DNA of 64,000 nucleotides, taken from the NCBI RefSeq assembly GCF_002419815.1, contig NZ_DIGV01000061.1:13889-77888 (forward strand), given 5' to 3'. The first letter of the stretch is position 1. Each line of letters starts with the position of its first letter. The DNA is from Brevundimonas sp. UBA5713 (lineage in GTDB: Bacteria > Pseudomonadota > Alphaproteobacteria > Caulobacterales > Caulobacteraceae). The notes below the pieces were generated by a model that was not told where the DNA came from, ran no database searches, and worked only from the letters and a program-made list of their open reading frames with translations. Shown here piece by piece: positions 45,449-54,314 of the stretch. The position numbers were made by a program, and so were the translations under genes.

Positions 45449-45468
45449 GTTAGTCTCTTTATGAAAGT
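45449..45468 (-). promoter_or_regulatory. Island motif site 2, divergent spacer
   Basis: ACTTTCATAAAGAGACTAAC on the minus strand, 44 bases before the DapB-like start and 24 before the ligase start on the other strand. A GGTCT-TTTC-AGACC dyad lies beside it at 45432-45445. Confidence 0.55.
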
Positions 45469-45491
45469 AATACATAAGGGAGGGAAGCGCG

Positions 45492-47192
45492 ATGATCGTG
45501 ACAAGTGCCGAAAGGCTCGCAGATTTTCGCAAACGCGGTTGGTGGGGCGATCTGACGGTCGACGACCTGCTGCAACGAAATCGCAAGGACGTGCCCGAAC
45601 GGACGGCTCTGGTTGATCCGTCCAACCGCGCGGCGCTGGATGGCGTCGAGCCGCGCCGCCTCACGTGGGCGCAAGTGGGGCAGGAGGTTGACCGCATCGC
45701 TGCGGCGCTGCTGGGGCAGGGGCTCAAAAAGGGCGATGTCCTCAGCTATCAACTGCCCAATGTGGTCGATACCGTGCTGCTGGCTTTGGCCTGCTCGCGT
45801 ATCGGCCTGATCATCAGCCCTGTGCCCACCATGTATCGCGAGCACGAGTTTTCGTGGGTGCAGCAAAAGGTGAAGCCGCGGGCCATCGTCACCGTGCGCG
45901 AACTGGCCGGATTCAACCACGCCAAGATGATGAGCGAGCTTGCAGCTGGCCACGACACCAAGGTTCTGGTGTTGGGCGATGCCGAAGGCGAACAGATCGA
46001 TTTCCGTACGGCCATTGCGGCAGCCGATCCGGCAGTAGCTGAGGCCGCGGCAAAGGCCGATCCGGCCAAGCCCGAAGAGGTCTTCACCATCTTCTGGACC
46101 TCGGGTACCGAAAGCCGCCCCAAGGGCGTGCCGCGTGACCACAATCTGTGGATCGTCAACGCCAAGATGGTCACGGAAGCGGCCGAAATCAGCGAAGGCG
46201 AGGTGCTGCTGAACCCGTTCCCGCTGGTCAACATCGGCTCGTTCGGTCTGGTGATGCCGTGGCTGTGGCAGAAGGGGACGCTGGTCCTGCACCACCCGTT
46301 CGATCTGGGCATCTATCTGAAGCAGATCGAGCAGGAGAAGGTGAACTATACCATCGCCGCTCCGGCCATTCTGAATGCCATCCTTAAGACACCCGCCATG
46401 GTCGAGAATATCGACCTGTCCAGCCTTCGGGCGATCGGTTCGGGGTCGGCACCGCTGGCCCCGTGGATGATCGAGGGCTGGGCGCAGAAGTGGGGCATCG
46501 AGGTGTGCAACATCTTCGGCTCTAACGAGGGGGCCTCCCTGTTCAGTGGCCCTATGCATGTGCCGGATCACACCGAACGCGCCCGCTATTTCCCGCGTAT
46601 GGGGGCAGAAGGTATAGAATGGTCGGGCGATACGGCGTCCATGATCAAGACGCGTCTGGTCGATCCGGCAACTGAGCAGGTCATCACCGAACCCGGCGTT
46701 CCGGGTGAACTGCGCTTCTGGGGCGCTGCCACCTTCGAGGGTTATTTCGATGCGCCGGAACTGACCGCCAATGCCTTTGACGCCGAGGGCTACTATCGAA
46801 CCGGCGACCTGTTCGAGATCGCAGGCGAGGGGCACCTATCGCGCTATTACCGCTTTGTCGGTCGCTGCAAGGACATCATCGTGCGCGGGGGTGTGAACAT
46901 CTCTCCGGCGGAACTTGACGATTTGCTCTCGGGCCATCCGGCGCTGAAGGAAGCGGCCGTGTGCGGCATCCCCGATGATGTTCTGGGCGAGAAGGTCTGT
47001 GCAGCCATCGTTCCGGCAGGGGAAGAGGTGCCCGATGTCGCCTCGCTGGCCGAATGGCTGAAGGGGCAGGGGCTGGCCACGTTCAAACTGCCGCAAGCTG
47101 TGGTGCAGGTCGAAGCCCTGCCGCGCAACTCCATGAACAAGGTGGTTCGTACCGAACTGCGCGAACACGTACTGGGCCTGCTGAAGGCCTAA
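45492..47192 (+). CDS. AMP-forming acyl-CoA synthetase
   Basis: The 566-aa ANL enzyme has P-loop WTSGTESRPKGVP, FGSNEGA, YYRTGDL, GRCKDIIVRGGVNISPAE and the C-terminal catalytic Lys region (PRNSMNKVVR). It activates a carboxylic acid as a CoA ester. It is the second ligase of the island and clearly different from that at 40362, which suggests two acids or two stages in one pathway. AGGGAGGG precedes the ATG. Confidence 0.92.
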   Translation: MIVTSAERLADFRKRGWWGDLTVDDLLQRNRKDVPERTALVDPSNRAALDGVEPRRLTWAQVGQEVDRIAAALLGQGLKKGDVLSYQLPNVVDTVLLALACSRIGLIISPVPTMYREHEFSWVQQKVKPRAIVTVRELAGFNHAKMMSELAAGHDTKVLVLGDAEGEQIDFRTAIAAADPAVAEAAAKADPAKPEEVFTIFWTSGTESRPKGVPRDHNLWIVNAKMVTEAAEISEGEVLLNPFPLVNIGSFGLVMPWLWQKGTLVLHHPFDLGIYLKQIEQEKVNYTIAAPAILNAILKTPAMVENIDLSSLRAIGSGSAPLAPWMIEGWAQKWGIEVCNIFGSNEGASLFSGPMHVPDHTERARYFPRMGAEGIEWSGDTASMIKTRLVDPATEQVITEPGVPGELRFWGAATFEGYFDAPELTANAFDAEGYYRTGDLFEIAGEGHLSRYYRFVGRCKDIIVRGGVNISPAELDDLLSGHPALKEAAVCGIPDDVLGEKVCAAIVPAGEEVPDVASLAEWLKGQGLATFKLPQAVVQVEALPRNSMNKVVRTELREHVLGLLKA

Positions 47193-47204
47193 GGGGTAGA
47201 TATT

Positions 47205-47240
47205 GAAAGGGGCGGCTTCCCCTCAGAAGCCGCCCCTTTC
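47205..47240. terminator. Bidirectional terminator between ligase and carotenoid oxygenase
   Basis: Perfect 15-bp stem GAAAGGGGCGGCTTC with its complement; the flanking A and T runs allow action in both directions. Confidence 0.88.
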
Positions 47241-47261
47241 TCCCCCGAACCGGTGACCAGA

Positions 47262-48737
47262 TTACGCGGCCACCACTCCGTTCTTGATATAGGCCCGATC
47301 GGCCCAGCAGGCGTGGGTGCCGCTGGAGATCTTGTGCGGCAGAGCAATGCGGCACACGGGGCCTTCTTCGAACTTCTTGCAGTCCACCAGAATGCATTCG
47401 GACGTGCCGGCATTCTCGTCGATGATGAAGCTGATCAGATAACCGTCGTCCTCGTCCTTGGCATTGATGCGCGGGACGAACGGGCTTTCGCTGGCATAGC
47501 GGCCATCGGGCAGGGTGATCTGCCAGCTTTCGCCGGTTTTCAGATCGTGCTTCACGAAGCCGTTGAACAGGAACCAGCCCGGCTTGGTCGTCGTCGAATA
47601 GCAGTAGCGGTTCTTGCGACCGGCATAGCGGTTGTTGATGACGCCGAACTCCAGCACGCGGTCATCAAGATGGCCCTCGGTGGTTTCGCCGGTCTTCAGG
47701 TTAAAGCGCCAGCGGTGCAGCTTGGACTTGAAGCTGTGCTCGTCCAGATAGGCCATCATGCGGTCCAGACCCTTGGGCTGACCGGCCAGCGGTTCGGGCA
47801 TGGGGACTTCCTGGAAGTAGCCGTCCATGACGATCTCATCGCCTTCCTCATAGGCATTGAGGAAGTGCAGCACATAGGTCGGATCCGCCTCGAACCAGCG
47901 GATGTCCTTTTCGGTGCCATAGCGCGGGATAACCGCAAAGCGCGACGGCAGGTCATGCAGGCGGGCCGCGTGATAGCCCTTTTCCAGCAGGTCTCCGTCC
48001 CAGAACAGCGGGAAGTCGTTCAGGATCGAATAGTTCTCGCTGAACGTCATGTCGTGCGGCAGGCGCGGACCGGGCAGGGGCACAGGTGTGTAGTGGACCT
48101 GTTTGCCGTCCTTATCGATCACACCATAGTGCATGTAGGGCGCGTATTTCGAATAGTTGAAGAACAGCATCTCGCCGGTGCGTTCATCGGTCTTGGTGTG
48201 GGCCGACACGCCGTCCAGCGGCACCCACGGGGCCACGCCGACCTGTTCCAGCGTCTCGGGGTCCAGCAGATAGGCCTCGCCGCACTGATAGAAGGTCGAG
48301 ACAGCCTTACCGCCATGGATGACGACGTCGGTGGAGGAGGAATCCTTCAGGCTGCCGTGCGCGCCAAAGCCGGGGCGTTTGGACGTGCCGGGGCCATCCT
48401 GAATGCCGCCCCACAGGGAGCCGCCCTCGATCTGTTCGGCGACGAAACCACGGGTGCGGACAAAGCGGTTGCGATAGTCCGCCTTGCCATTCTGGATGCT
48501 GATCTGGTGCAGCATGCCGTCGCCGTCAAACGGGTGATAGCGGCCCAGCGGCTGGTGCAGGGGGTTTTCGGTATTACGCAGATAGACCCCGTCGATATCG
48601 GTCGGGATCGTCCCCTCGATCACATCCAGATCAAGGGCGGTCACTTCCTCCCACTGGGGGGTCCACGGGCCGGTCATATACGGGTGGTTGGTCGGCCCCA
48701 GAGTGGTTTTTACTGGCTCAAGACGCTCGAGTTTCAT
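47262..48737 (-). CDS. Carotenoid/stilbene cleavage oxygenase
   Basis: The 491-aa protein begins MKLERLEPVKTTLGPTNHPY and shows family segments DIDGVYLRNTENPL, RYHPFDGDGMLHQ, RLPHDMTFSENYSI and the C-terminal GTHACWADRA, with His residues of the Fe(II)-binding set. It splits a double bond with O2, as in carotenoid cleavage, lignostilbene and isoeugenol oxygenases. It is the most informative gene for the substrate, which is probably an olefin such as an apocarotenoid, stilbene or phenylpropanoid. Motif site 3 lies 38 bases upstream. Confidence 0.9.
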   Translation of the reverse strand: MKLERLEPVKTTLGPTNHPYMTGPWTPQWEEVTALDLDVIEGTIPTDIDGVYLRNTENPLHQPLGRYHPFDGDGMLHQISIQNGKADYRNRFVRTRGFVAEQIEGGSLWGGIQDGPGTSKRPGFGAHGSLKDSSSTDVVIHGGKAVSTFYQCGEAYLLDPETLEQVGVAPWVPLDGVSAHTKTDERTGEMLFFNYSKYAPYMHYGVIDKDGKQVHYTPVPLPGPRLPHDMTFSENYSILNDFPLFWDGDLLEKGYHAARLHDLPSRFAVIPRYGTEKDIRWFEADPTYVLHFLNAYEEGDEIVMDGYFQEVPMPEPLAGQPKGLDRMMAYLDEHSFKSKLHRWRFNLKTGETTEGHLDDRVLEFGVINNRYAGRKNRYCYSTTTKPGWFLFNGFVKHDLKTGESWQITLPDGRYASESPFVPRINAKDEDDGYLISFIIDENAGTSECILVDCKKFEEGPVCRIALPHKISSGTHACWADRAYIKNGVVAA

Positions 48738-48774
48738 CACAGCCCCATAAGGTTGATGGAACTGGCGTAACATC

Positions 48775-48794
48775 GTGCGTCTTTTTATGCAAGC
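48775..48794 (-). promoter_or_regulatory. Island motif site 3, before the cleavage oxygenase
   Basis: GCTTGCATAAAAAGACGCAC on the minus strand, 38 bases before the start codon. It shares the first 16 bases with site 4. Confidence 0.55.
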
Positions 48795-48824
48795 GACCAT
48801 TGCCGAGCGCGGTCACCCGACCCG

Positions 48825-49781
48825 CTACAGTCCTTGCAGGCTCTCGCGGGTCAGCTCTTCGCCGCAGTGTGAGCAGGTCAGAACTGGGGTGATGATATGA
48901 CCGCACGTCTTGTGCCGGATATGTTCGGGCGGGCCTTCAGGGCCGCTCATCCAGCGGGCACCCCAGCGCACCAGTTCCAGCACCAGCGGGAACAGGTCGA
49001 GGCCCTTTTCCGTCAACCGGTACTCATAACGGGCAGGGCTTTCCTGATAGAGCTGCTGCTCCAGTATCCCCAGCGAGACGAGGCGGTTGAGGCGTTCTGA
49101 CAGGATGTTGGTGGCCACGCCCAGATACTGCTGGAAGTCGCTGAAGCGGCGGTGGCCGTAAAACGCGGCGGCGATCACGTGCGAGATCCAGCGGTCGCCC
49201 AGAACCTCGACCGAGCGTTCGATCATGGCCGAGGTGCCGTTGTGGCCCTCTACGATAGAGCGTCGCTGGGCGCGAGCCTTGGGCGCGGGCTCCTTGCCAT
49301 AGCCGGGCCCCGGTTCACCGACCGTTTCACGCGCGATCAGTTCCTGCCGGCAGTGGTTGCAGCGGCATTCGGGGATGAAGTCGTGACCGCACGAGTGTTT
49401 GATGTTGTGGGCGCGGACCTTGGGATCATAGTACCAGCGCTTTTCCCAGCGGATGATCATCATGCTGGGACCAAACAGGTCGCGGCCCATGTCGGTCAGC
49501 AGATACTCATAGCGAGGCGGGCGCTCGCAATACTGGCTGCGGACCAGCACGCCTGCGGTCTCCAGACGGCGCAGGCGGTCGGTCAGCAGACTGCGGGCAA
49601 TGCCGATCCGTGACTGGAAATCCTCAAATCGGGTGGTGCCGACAAAGGCCTGACTGGAAATCATCAGTATCCAGCGGTCGCCCATCAGGTTCAGGGCACG
49701 GGCCGCTGAACTGGCATCGATCAGGCGGTGGGTGTCCTCGGCCTCTTTCGAGGTTTTGGCGGTCGAATCTACTGAGGTCAT
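48825..49781 (-). CDS. Tandem double HxlR-type regulator with Cys/His clusters
   Basis: The 318-aa protein contains two HxlR winged-helix domains in a row. Domain 1 is about residues 20-120 (LNLMGDRWILMISSQAF, FQSRIGIARSLLTDRLRRLE); domain 2 is about 185-285 (VEVLGDRWISHVIAAAF, LGVATNILSERLNRL). Each is followed by a matching small metal-binding-like cluster (C-G-H ... C-x-x-C). This looks like internal duplication of a whole HxlR-plus-cluster unit. AAGGG precedes the ATG at 49781. As the only regulator inside the island, it is the first candidate to bind the shared 20-bp motif. Confidence 0.88.
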   Translation of the reverse strand: MTSVDSTAKTSKEAEDTHRLIDASSAARALNLMGDRWILMISSQAFVGTTRFEDFQSRIGIARSLLTDRLRRLETAGVLVRSQYCERPPRYEYLLTDMGRDLFGPSMMIIRWEKRWYYDPKVRAHNIKHSCGHDFIPECRCNHCRQELIARETVGEPGPGYGKEPAPKARAQRRSIVEGHNGTSAMIERSVEVLGDRWISHVIAAAFYGHRRFSDFQQYLGVATNILSERLNRLVSLGILEQQLYQESPARYEYRLTEKGLDLFPLVLELVRWGARWMSGPEGPPEHIRHKTCGHIITPVLTCSHCGEELTRESLQGL

Positions 49782-49832
49782 GGATCCCTTCAGGCGCTGC
49801 CCGTTGATGACCCTCATAGGGGCAACTGTCTA

Positions 49833-49872
49833 AGTCAAGAAAAGGCTGGGCGAGTCAAGAAAAGGGCGGGCC
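49833..49872. repeat. Two adjacent 20-bp direct repeats upstream of the double-HxlR gene
   Basis: Copies at 49833-49852 and 49853-49872 both begin AGTCAAGAAAAGG and agree at 17 of 20 bases. The second copy overlaps the TonB receptor terminator. Confidence 0.6.
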
Positions 49873-49887
49873 GTCTCCGACCCGCCC
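49860..49887 (-). terminator. Terminator of the TonB receptor gene
   Basis: GGGCGGG/CCCGCCC stem with a 10-base loop, followed by TTTTC on the minus strand. Confidence 0.7.
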
Positions 49888-49920
49888 CGAAAGTTTCATG
49901 GGTAAGTTTCAGGGAGTTAT

Positions 49921-52143
49921 TTAGTAACGCACGCCCAGACGGACACCGAAAGTACGTGGTGCGCCGAACAGCGAAACCTCGTCACCTGCGAACGGGATCA
50001 CGCTAATGCGGTACAGTTCGTCGGTGATATTGCGGCCCCACAGGGTCAGGCTCCAGCGACCATCCTGCGAGGCGACACCGATACGTCCGTTAAGCTGGCC
50101 ATAGCCGTCTTCGCGGTTGGTGTTTTCCGGCCCCCAGTACATCTGGTCCTGATAGGAGTAGTTGGCCGAGGCGATGAAGCTGAGCTTGTCGTTGATCGGA
50201 TAATCGACGTCGGCCGCCACAGTGTACTGGTATTCCGGCGTGCGCTGGATGCGGTGGCCGTCATAGCTGATGCCGCGCAGCGGGTCGGTGTATTCCTGAT
50301 ATTCCGCGTCGATCAGCGAACCGGAGGCCGACAGGGTCAACCACGGGGTAACGCGGCCCTTCACTTCGAACTCGGCCCCCTGAATCAAGGCGTCGGCGGC
50401 GTTGGCCACGATCAGGGTCATCGACACGTCGTCCAGCAGTTCGACCTGCAGGTCTTCGAAGTCGGTGCGGAACAGGGCCAGATTGGTGCGCAGGCGACCG
50501 TTCAGCCAGTCAGCCTTCAGGCCCAGTTCCCAGCTGGTTGCGGTTTCCGGATCATAGGCTTTGTTTGCCGCAGCGGCATCGGGAGCGGCCCCTTGCCAGC
50601 CGCCGCCCTTATAGCCGGTGGAATAGGCACCATAGACGAGGATGTCGTCATTGGGTTTCCACTCCAGCGCCACGCGCGGGGTGAACTCGGACCAGTCTTG
50701 CGACGGAGTGATGTGATACTCTTCCAGCAGTGGAGCTGGAGAATACAGGTCGCCGTCCGGACCGAGGCTCAGGATCTCGGCGCGGCTGTCCAGCGACTTG
50801 TCGTCGGTGGTGTAGCGGCCGCCGACGGCCAGCGTCAGGTTCGGCATGATGTCGTATTCGATCTCGCCGAACACGCCGTAGCTGGTGGTTTCCGAAGAAG
50901 CGATATAGCGGTTGTCGCCATCCAGCGTATCGCGGGTGCTGCCCGGCCCGCCCGGAAGGAAGGAGTTGGCCGTGTTGCGCGACTGACGCTTCACATCTTC
51001 CTTCAGATAATAGACGCCGGTGGACCAGCGGAAGCGCTGTTCCGGATCGGATTGCAGGCGTAGTTCCTGCGTCAGGCCGGTGTAGTCTTCGTACTGGGTC
51101 AGGGTGGAGTCAGTGATCGACGGCGGAGAGCCGACGCCGGCTTGGGTCCAGCGGATATTGCCTTCACCGTTCCGCAGACCGGCCAGATAAATCAGGCTGA
51201 GATTGCCGATGTCCCATTCAAAACGAGCCGTCAGACCCGAGGTCTCGCGGTTGGCGTACTGCTCATACGGCGAATAATTGGTGCGCGGATCGTCCGAGAT
51301 GTTCGGCGTGATGAAACCGAAGCCCGGTGCATTCGGATCATCCACCGCGTGGCGGGCCGAGCCGCCCGAATCCGACTTGCTGGCATCTGCCGTCAGGGTC
51401 AGCCGCATAGTGTCGCTGATGTCCCACAGCAGGGTGCCGCGAATGGCGGTGGACTCAAGGTCCTCCATCTCTTCGTCGCGCACCACGTTATGGGCATAGC
51501 CGTCGTGTTGCTCGTGATTGATGGCGATACGCGCCGATACCTTGTCGCTGATCGGGCCAGAGACAAAACCTTCGGCCAGAAGGCTGGAGTAGTTGCCGAT
51601 GGCCAGAGAGGCACCGGCGTCAAACTCTTGCGTGGGCTTGGCGGTGATCATGTTGATCGCGCCGCCGACGACGTTCTTGCCGAAGATGGTGCCTTGCGGG
51701 CCGCGCAGGACCTCGATGCGTTCCAGATCGAAGATCGGCGGTGTAGCGGCACCGCGACGGCCGATGTAGATTTCGTCAAGGAAGGTGCCGATGGACGGAT
51801 CGGCAGTGGCGCTGTTCAAGCGGACCGAGCCGACGCCACGGATAAACATTTCCGACTCAAGAGCATTCTGGGTCTGGAAGGTGAAGCTGGGCACCTGAGA
51901 GGCGACTTGCGAGATGTCGGTAATCAGCTGGGTGCGCAGTTCCTCGGCACCCATGGCCGACACGGCCAGCGGCACGTCCTGCATGGCTTCCTGACGGCGG
52001 CGGGCCGTCACGGTCACTTCTTCGATGGCGTAGGACTGCTCATTGGTCGGCACTTCCTGCGCCGAGGCCACGGCGGGCAGGCCGGCAGCGATTGCGATCG
52101 AGGCCACGCCGAGGCGCAGCCGCGTGGAAAGCGGCTTGTTCAT
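49921..52143 (-). CDS. TonB-dependent outer-membrane receptor (740 aa)
   Basis: The signal peptide ends VASAQE. A TonB-box-like segment (IEEVTVTARRR) precedes the plug domain (VPLAVSAMGAEELR, RGPQGTIFGKNVVGGAINMIT) and a 22-strand-type barrel ending GVRLGVRY. It imports a large or hydrophobic substrate using TonB energy. The start at 52143 has GGAGGAG upstream, and motif site 4 lies 29 bases away. In this island it is the likely entry gate for the degraded compound. Confidence 0.93.
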   Translation of the reverse strand: MNKPLSTRLRLGVASIAIAAGLPAVASAQEVPTNEQSYAIEEVTVTARRRQEAMQDVPLAVSAMGAEELRTQLITDISQVASQVPSFTFQTQNALESEMFIRGVGSVRLNSATADPSIGTFLDEIYIGRRGAATPPIFDLERIEVLRGPQGTIFGKNVVGGAINMITAKPTQEFDAGASLAIGNYSSLLAEGFVSGPISDKVSARIAINHEQHDGYAHNVVRDEEMEDLESTAIRGTLLWDISDTMRLTLTADASKSDSGGSARHAVDDPNAPGFGFITPNISDDPRTNYSPYEQYANRETSGLTARFEWDIGNLSLIYLAGLRNGEGNIRWTQAGVGSPPSITDSTLTQYEDYTGLTQELRLQSDPEQRFRWSTGVYYLKEDVKRQSRNTANSFLPGGPGSTRDTLDGDNRYIASSETTSYGVFGEIEYDIMPNLTLAVGGRYTTDDKSLDSRAEILSLGPDGDLYSPAPLLEEYHITPSQDWSEFTPRVALEWKPNDDILVYGAYSTGYKGGGWQGAAPDAAAANKAYDPETATSWELGLKADWLNGRLRTNLALFRTDFEDLQVELLDDVSMTLIVANAADALIQGAEFEVKGRVTPWLTLSASGSLIDAEYQEYTDPLRGISYDGHRIQRTPEYQYTVAADVDYPINDKLSFIASANYSYQDQMYWGPENTNREDGYGQLNGRIGVASQDGRWSLTLWGRNITDELYRISVIPFAGDEVSLFGAPRTFGVRLGVRY

Positions 52144-52171
52144 TATGTGTCTCCTCCCTAAGCCAACTGGT

Positions 52172-52191
52172 GTTGGTCTTTTTATGCAAGC
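52172..52191 (-). promoter_or_regulatory. Island motif site 4, before the TonB receptor
   Basis: GCTTGCATAAAAAGACCAAC on the minus strand, 29 bases before the receptor start. Confidence 0.55.
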
Positions 52192-52281
52192 TATATGGAA
52201 GAAGGCACTTGTCAATCGACTTGTATAGAGATGAAATCAAGTCAGCGAGTTTTCGGAAATGATTACAACCCCGATTTCATC

Positions 52282-52301
52282 GCTTTCATAACCAGATGAA
52301 T
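52282..52301 (+). promoter_or_regulatory. Island motif site 5 (weakest), before the LEH-like gene
   Basis: GCTTTCATAACCAGATGAAT, 24 bases before the start at 52325. It keeps the left half and A-G-A of the consensus but loses the final C positions. Confidence 0.4.
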
Positions 52302-52324
52302 GATTTAGGGGAGGAGTACCACTT

Positions 52325-52726
52325 ATGAGTGATAAGGACCAAAAGAGCCTGGCGGTGGCCCGCGAGATGGTTCAGGCCTGGAATGACCAGAACTGGGACA
52401 AGGTCGGCGAGCTGTTTGCGCCGGACGGTGTGCTGCACTCCATGATGCTGGATCCGATTGAGGGGCGTGAGGCTGTGGCCTCGCGAATCAAGGCTTTGGG
52501 CGCAGGTGTGTCTTGGATCGAGCTAGAGATCGAGCATATGGGCGTGATTGACGGTCGCGTCTACATGGAGCGCATGGACCGCTTTGTTTACAACGACCAT
52601 CGCGGCAATGTGCCGGTCATGGGTGTGCTGGTCATCAATGACGATGGTCTGGTTCAGCTGTGGCGCGATTACTATGACCGCGCCCAGCTTCTTCGTGAAA
52701 TGGGCGTAGACGACTTTACGCACTAA
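52325..52726 (+). CDS. Limonene-1,2-epoxide-hydrolase-like protein
   Basis: The 133-aa NTF2-fold protein has AWNDQNWDKVGELFAPDGVLH. Unlike the gene at 39925, it keeps both elements of the epoxide hydrolase set: Arg-x-Asp (in MERMDRF) and Asp in LWRDYYD, after VPVMGVLVI. It may open an epoxide to a diol. GGGGAGGAG precedes the ATG. It is monocistronic and convergent with the thiolase. Confidence 0.78.
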   Translation: MSDKDQKSLAVAREMVQAWNDQNWDKVGELFAPDGVLHSMMLDPIEGREAVASRIKALGAGVSWIELEIEHMGVIDGRVYMERMDRFVYNDHRGNVPVMGVLVINDDGLVQLWRDYYDRAQLLREMGVDDFTH

Positions 52727-52734
52727 AACGATTA

Positions 52735-52760
52735 CTGGAGCGGGTTTAGACCCGCTCCAG
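52735..52760. terminator. Palindromic hairpin shared by convergent LEH-like and thiolase genes
   Basis: Perfect CTGGAGCGGG-TTTAGA-CCCGCTCCAG. It includes the last codons and stop of the thiolase gene. There is no clear T tract after it on the plus strand. Confidence 0.6.
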
Positions 52761-53951
52761 TACCATGGCGGCCCCGACGCCGACACCGCCTGTGGTGACA
52801 ACCAGACCATGCTCGGCGTCTTTCACCTTCATGGCGTCCAACAGGGTGGTGAGCAGAATGGCACCGGATGCGCCCATGGGATGACCCATGCCGAGGTGGC
52901 CGCCCAGCACATTGACCTTGTCCCAGTCAGGCTGACGCGACTGGGCAAACATGACGGGCACGGCGGCAAACGATTCCATAAACTCGATGGCCCCCATATC
53001 CGACAGGCCAAGGCCCGCGCGAGCCAGCGCTGTGTCCATGGCCTGCAGGCCCGCAGTTAGCTGCAATACAGGGTCGCCTGACACATCGGCAAAGCTGCGG
53101 ATGCGCGCGACCGGTTTCAGGCCATGGGCCTCTCCCGCCTCACGTGACCCGATCAAGGCCAGTCCGGCTCCGTCTGAAATGGGCGGGCAGTGGGCAATAG
53201 AGTGGATGTGTTCCACCGGTGCCAGATCGGGGTGGTGCTCGGCAGCAATGGCGTCAAAGCCGGCTTCGCCCATCTGGGCAAACACTGGCGGCATGATGGC
53301 CAGTTTGGACCCGTCGCCGAAATCCCGGATATTTTCATCGTGGGCGAGGGCCACGCTGCCATCGCCCGCCATCACCGGAATGACCCGATCGGCATAATGG
53401 CCCGCGGCCCAGGCTGCGGCTGCGCGGCGATGCGAGAGGAGGGTGATGTCGTCCAGAGCCTGACGCGAAATGCCGTGACGTGCCGCCAGCCAGTCGGCGG
53501 CCACCCCGACGGGCGTCCAGCCCATCCGGCGGGCCAGTGCCTGATCTTCGTAATAAGGGGCCTTGTCCTCAAGAAAGGGAATGCGGGACATCGATTCAAC
53601 GCCGCCGCCAAGCGCCAGTCGCGCTTCGCCCGTGATGACGCGACGCGCGCCTTCGATAACGGCGCTCAGGCCGGAGACGCAGAAATTGTTCAGTGTGGCA
53701 GCCGCCATCGTGTCGGGCAGGCCCGCTTGAACACGTGTCGCCAGAGCCAAATGTCCGCCTTGATCTCCGACCTGTGTGACGGCACCCAAAGCCAGAGTTT
53801 CGGCGGCAACGACGGCATCGCCGTTGCGGGCTTTGAGCGCATCGACCAGCGTGATTACTAATTGAGCTGGGGCGATATCGTTCAGGCCTCCGCCCGGGCG
53901 ACCCTTGCCGCGCGGCGTGCGTACGGCATCGAAAATAAATACCTCTGACAT
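52746..53951 (-). CDS. Acetyl-CoA acetyltransferase-like thiolase with altered C-terminal motif
   Basis: The 401-aa protein starts MSEVFIFDAVRTPRGKG. It has nucleophile Cys91 in NNFCVSG, GGGVESMSR, and the His motif GGHLGMGHPMGASG. In the last motif, where most thiolases have Cys before Gly-Gly, it reads VVTTGGVGVG: Thr replaces the second Cys, which normally acts as acid/base. It may be slower, specialised, or use another residue. The start at 53951 fits the GAGGGG site; an ATG at 53954 is adjacent. Motif site 6 is 27 bases upstream. Confidence 0.9.
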   Translation of the reverse strand: MSEVFIFDAVRTPRGKGRPGGGLNDIAPAQLVITLVDALKARNGDAVVAAETLALGAVTQVGDQGGHLALATRVQAGLPDTMAAATLNNFCVSGLSAVIEGARRVITGEARLALGGGVESMSRIPFLEDKAPYYEDQALARRMGWTPVGVAADWLAARHGISRQALDDITLLSHRRAAAAWAAGHYADRVIPVMAGDGSVALAHDENIRDFGDGSKLAIMPPVFAQMGEAGFDAIAAEHHPDLAPVEHIHSIAHCPPISDGAGLALIGSREAGEAHGLKPVARIRSFADVSGDPVLQLTAGLQAMDTALARAGLGLSDMGAIEFMESFAAVPVMFAQSRQPDWDKVNVLGGHLGMGHPMGASGAILLTTLLDAMKVKDAEHGLVVTTGGVGVGAAMVLERV

Positions 53952-54314
53952 CATCCCCTCAATGTCCTGATTTCACCGTAAGTCTTATTGAGCAAGCTAT
54001 CGAGTTTGATGGGGAGTGCAAGCGTCGAGAGGCGGTTCCGATAGCCAGCTCAAGGTCGCCGTATCGCTGTTCGATAAATAGATTAGCAAATCAATGTTCG
54101 GCGAACATAAGACTAAACGTTACAGCAATGACACAATACAAGGCAAAATCTCGCTGATTTTCCGAGTTAGGCAAAAATGTGCCTTTCAGCTTAGCGGCAA
54201 GCCCTTTAAGGCCGAATCTGTTCCAGTGTTCGCTGGTCCGTGGTGTGTGACCCTTGGGTGGTGAAAAATTCCAACACAACCGCAGGGGGAGTGCGATTTT
54301 TAGGAGGGGATCTC
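53952..54314. promoter_or_regulatory. 363-base divergent spacer between thiolase and second TonB receptor
   Basis: It holds motif site 6 at 53978-53997 and an AT-rich stretch (54060-54180) likely to carry the receptor promoter. A minus-strand frame at 54091-54279 looks non-coding. AAGACTAAAC at about 54112 is a partial echo of the motif. Confidence 0.5.
53978..53997 (-). promoter_or_regulatory. Island motif site 6, before the thiolase at 52746
   Basis: GCTTGCTCAATAAGACTTAC on the minus strand, 27 bases before the thiolase start and about 320 before the TonB receptor on the other strand. Confidence 0.55.
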
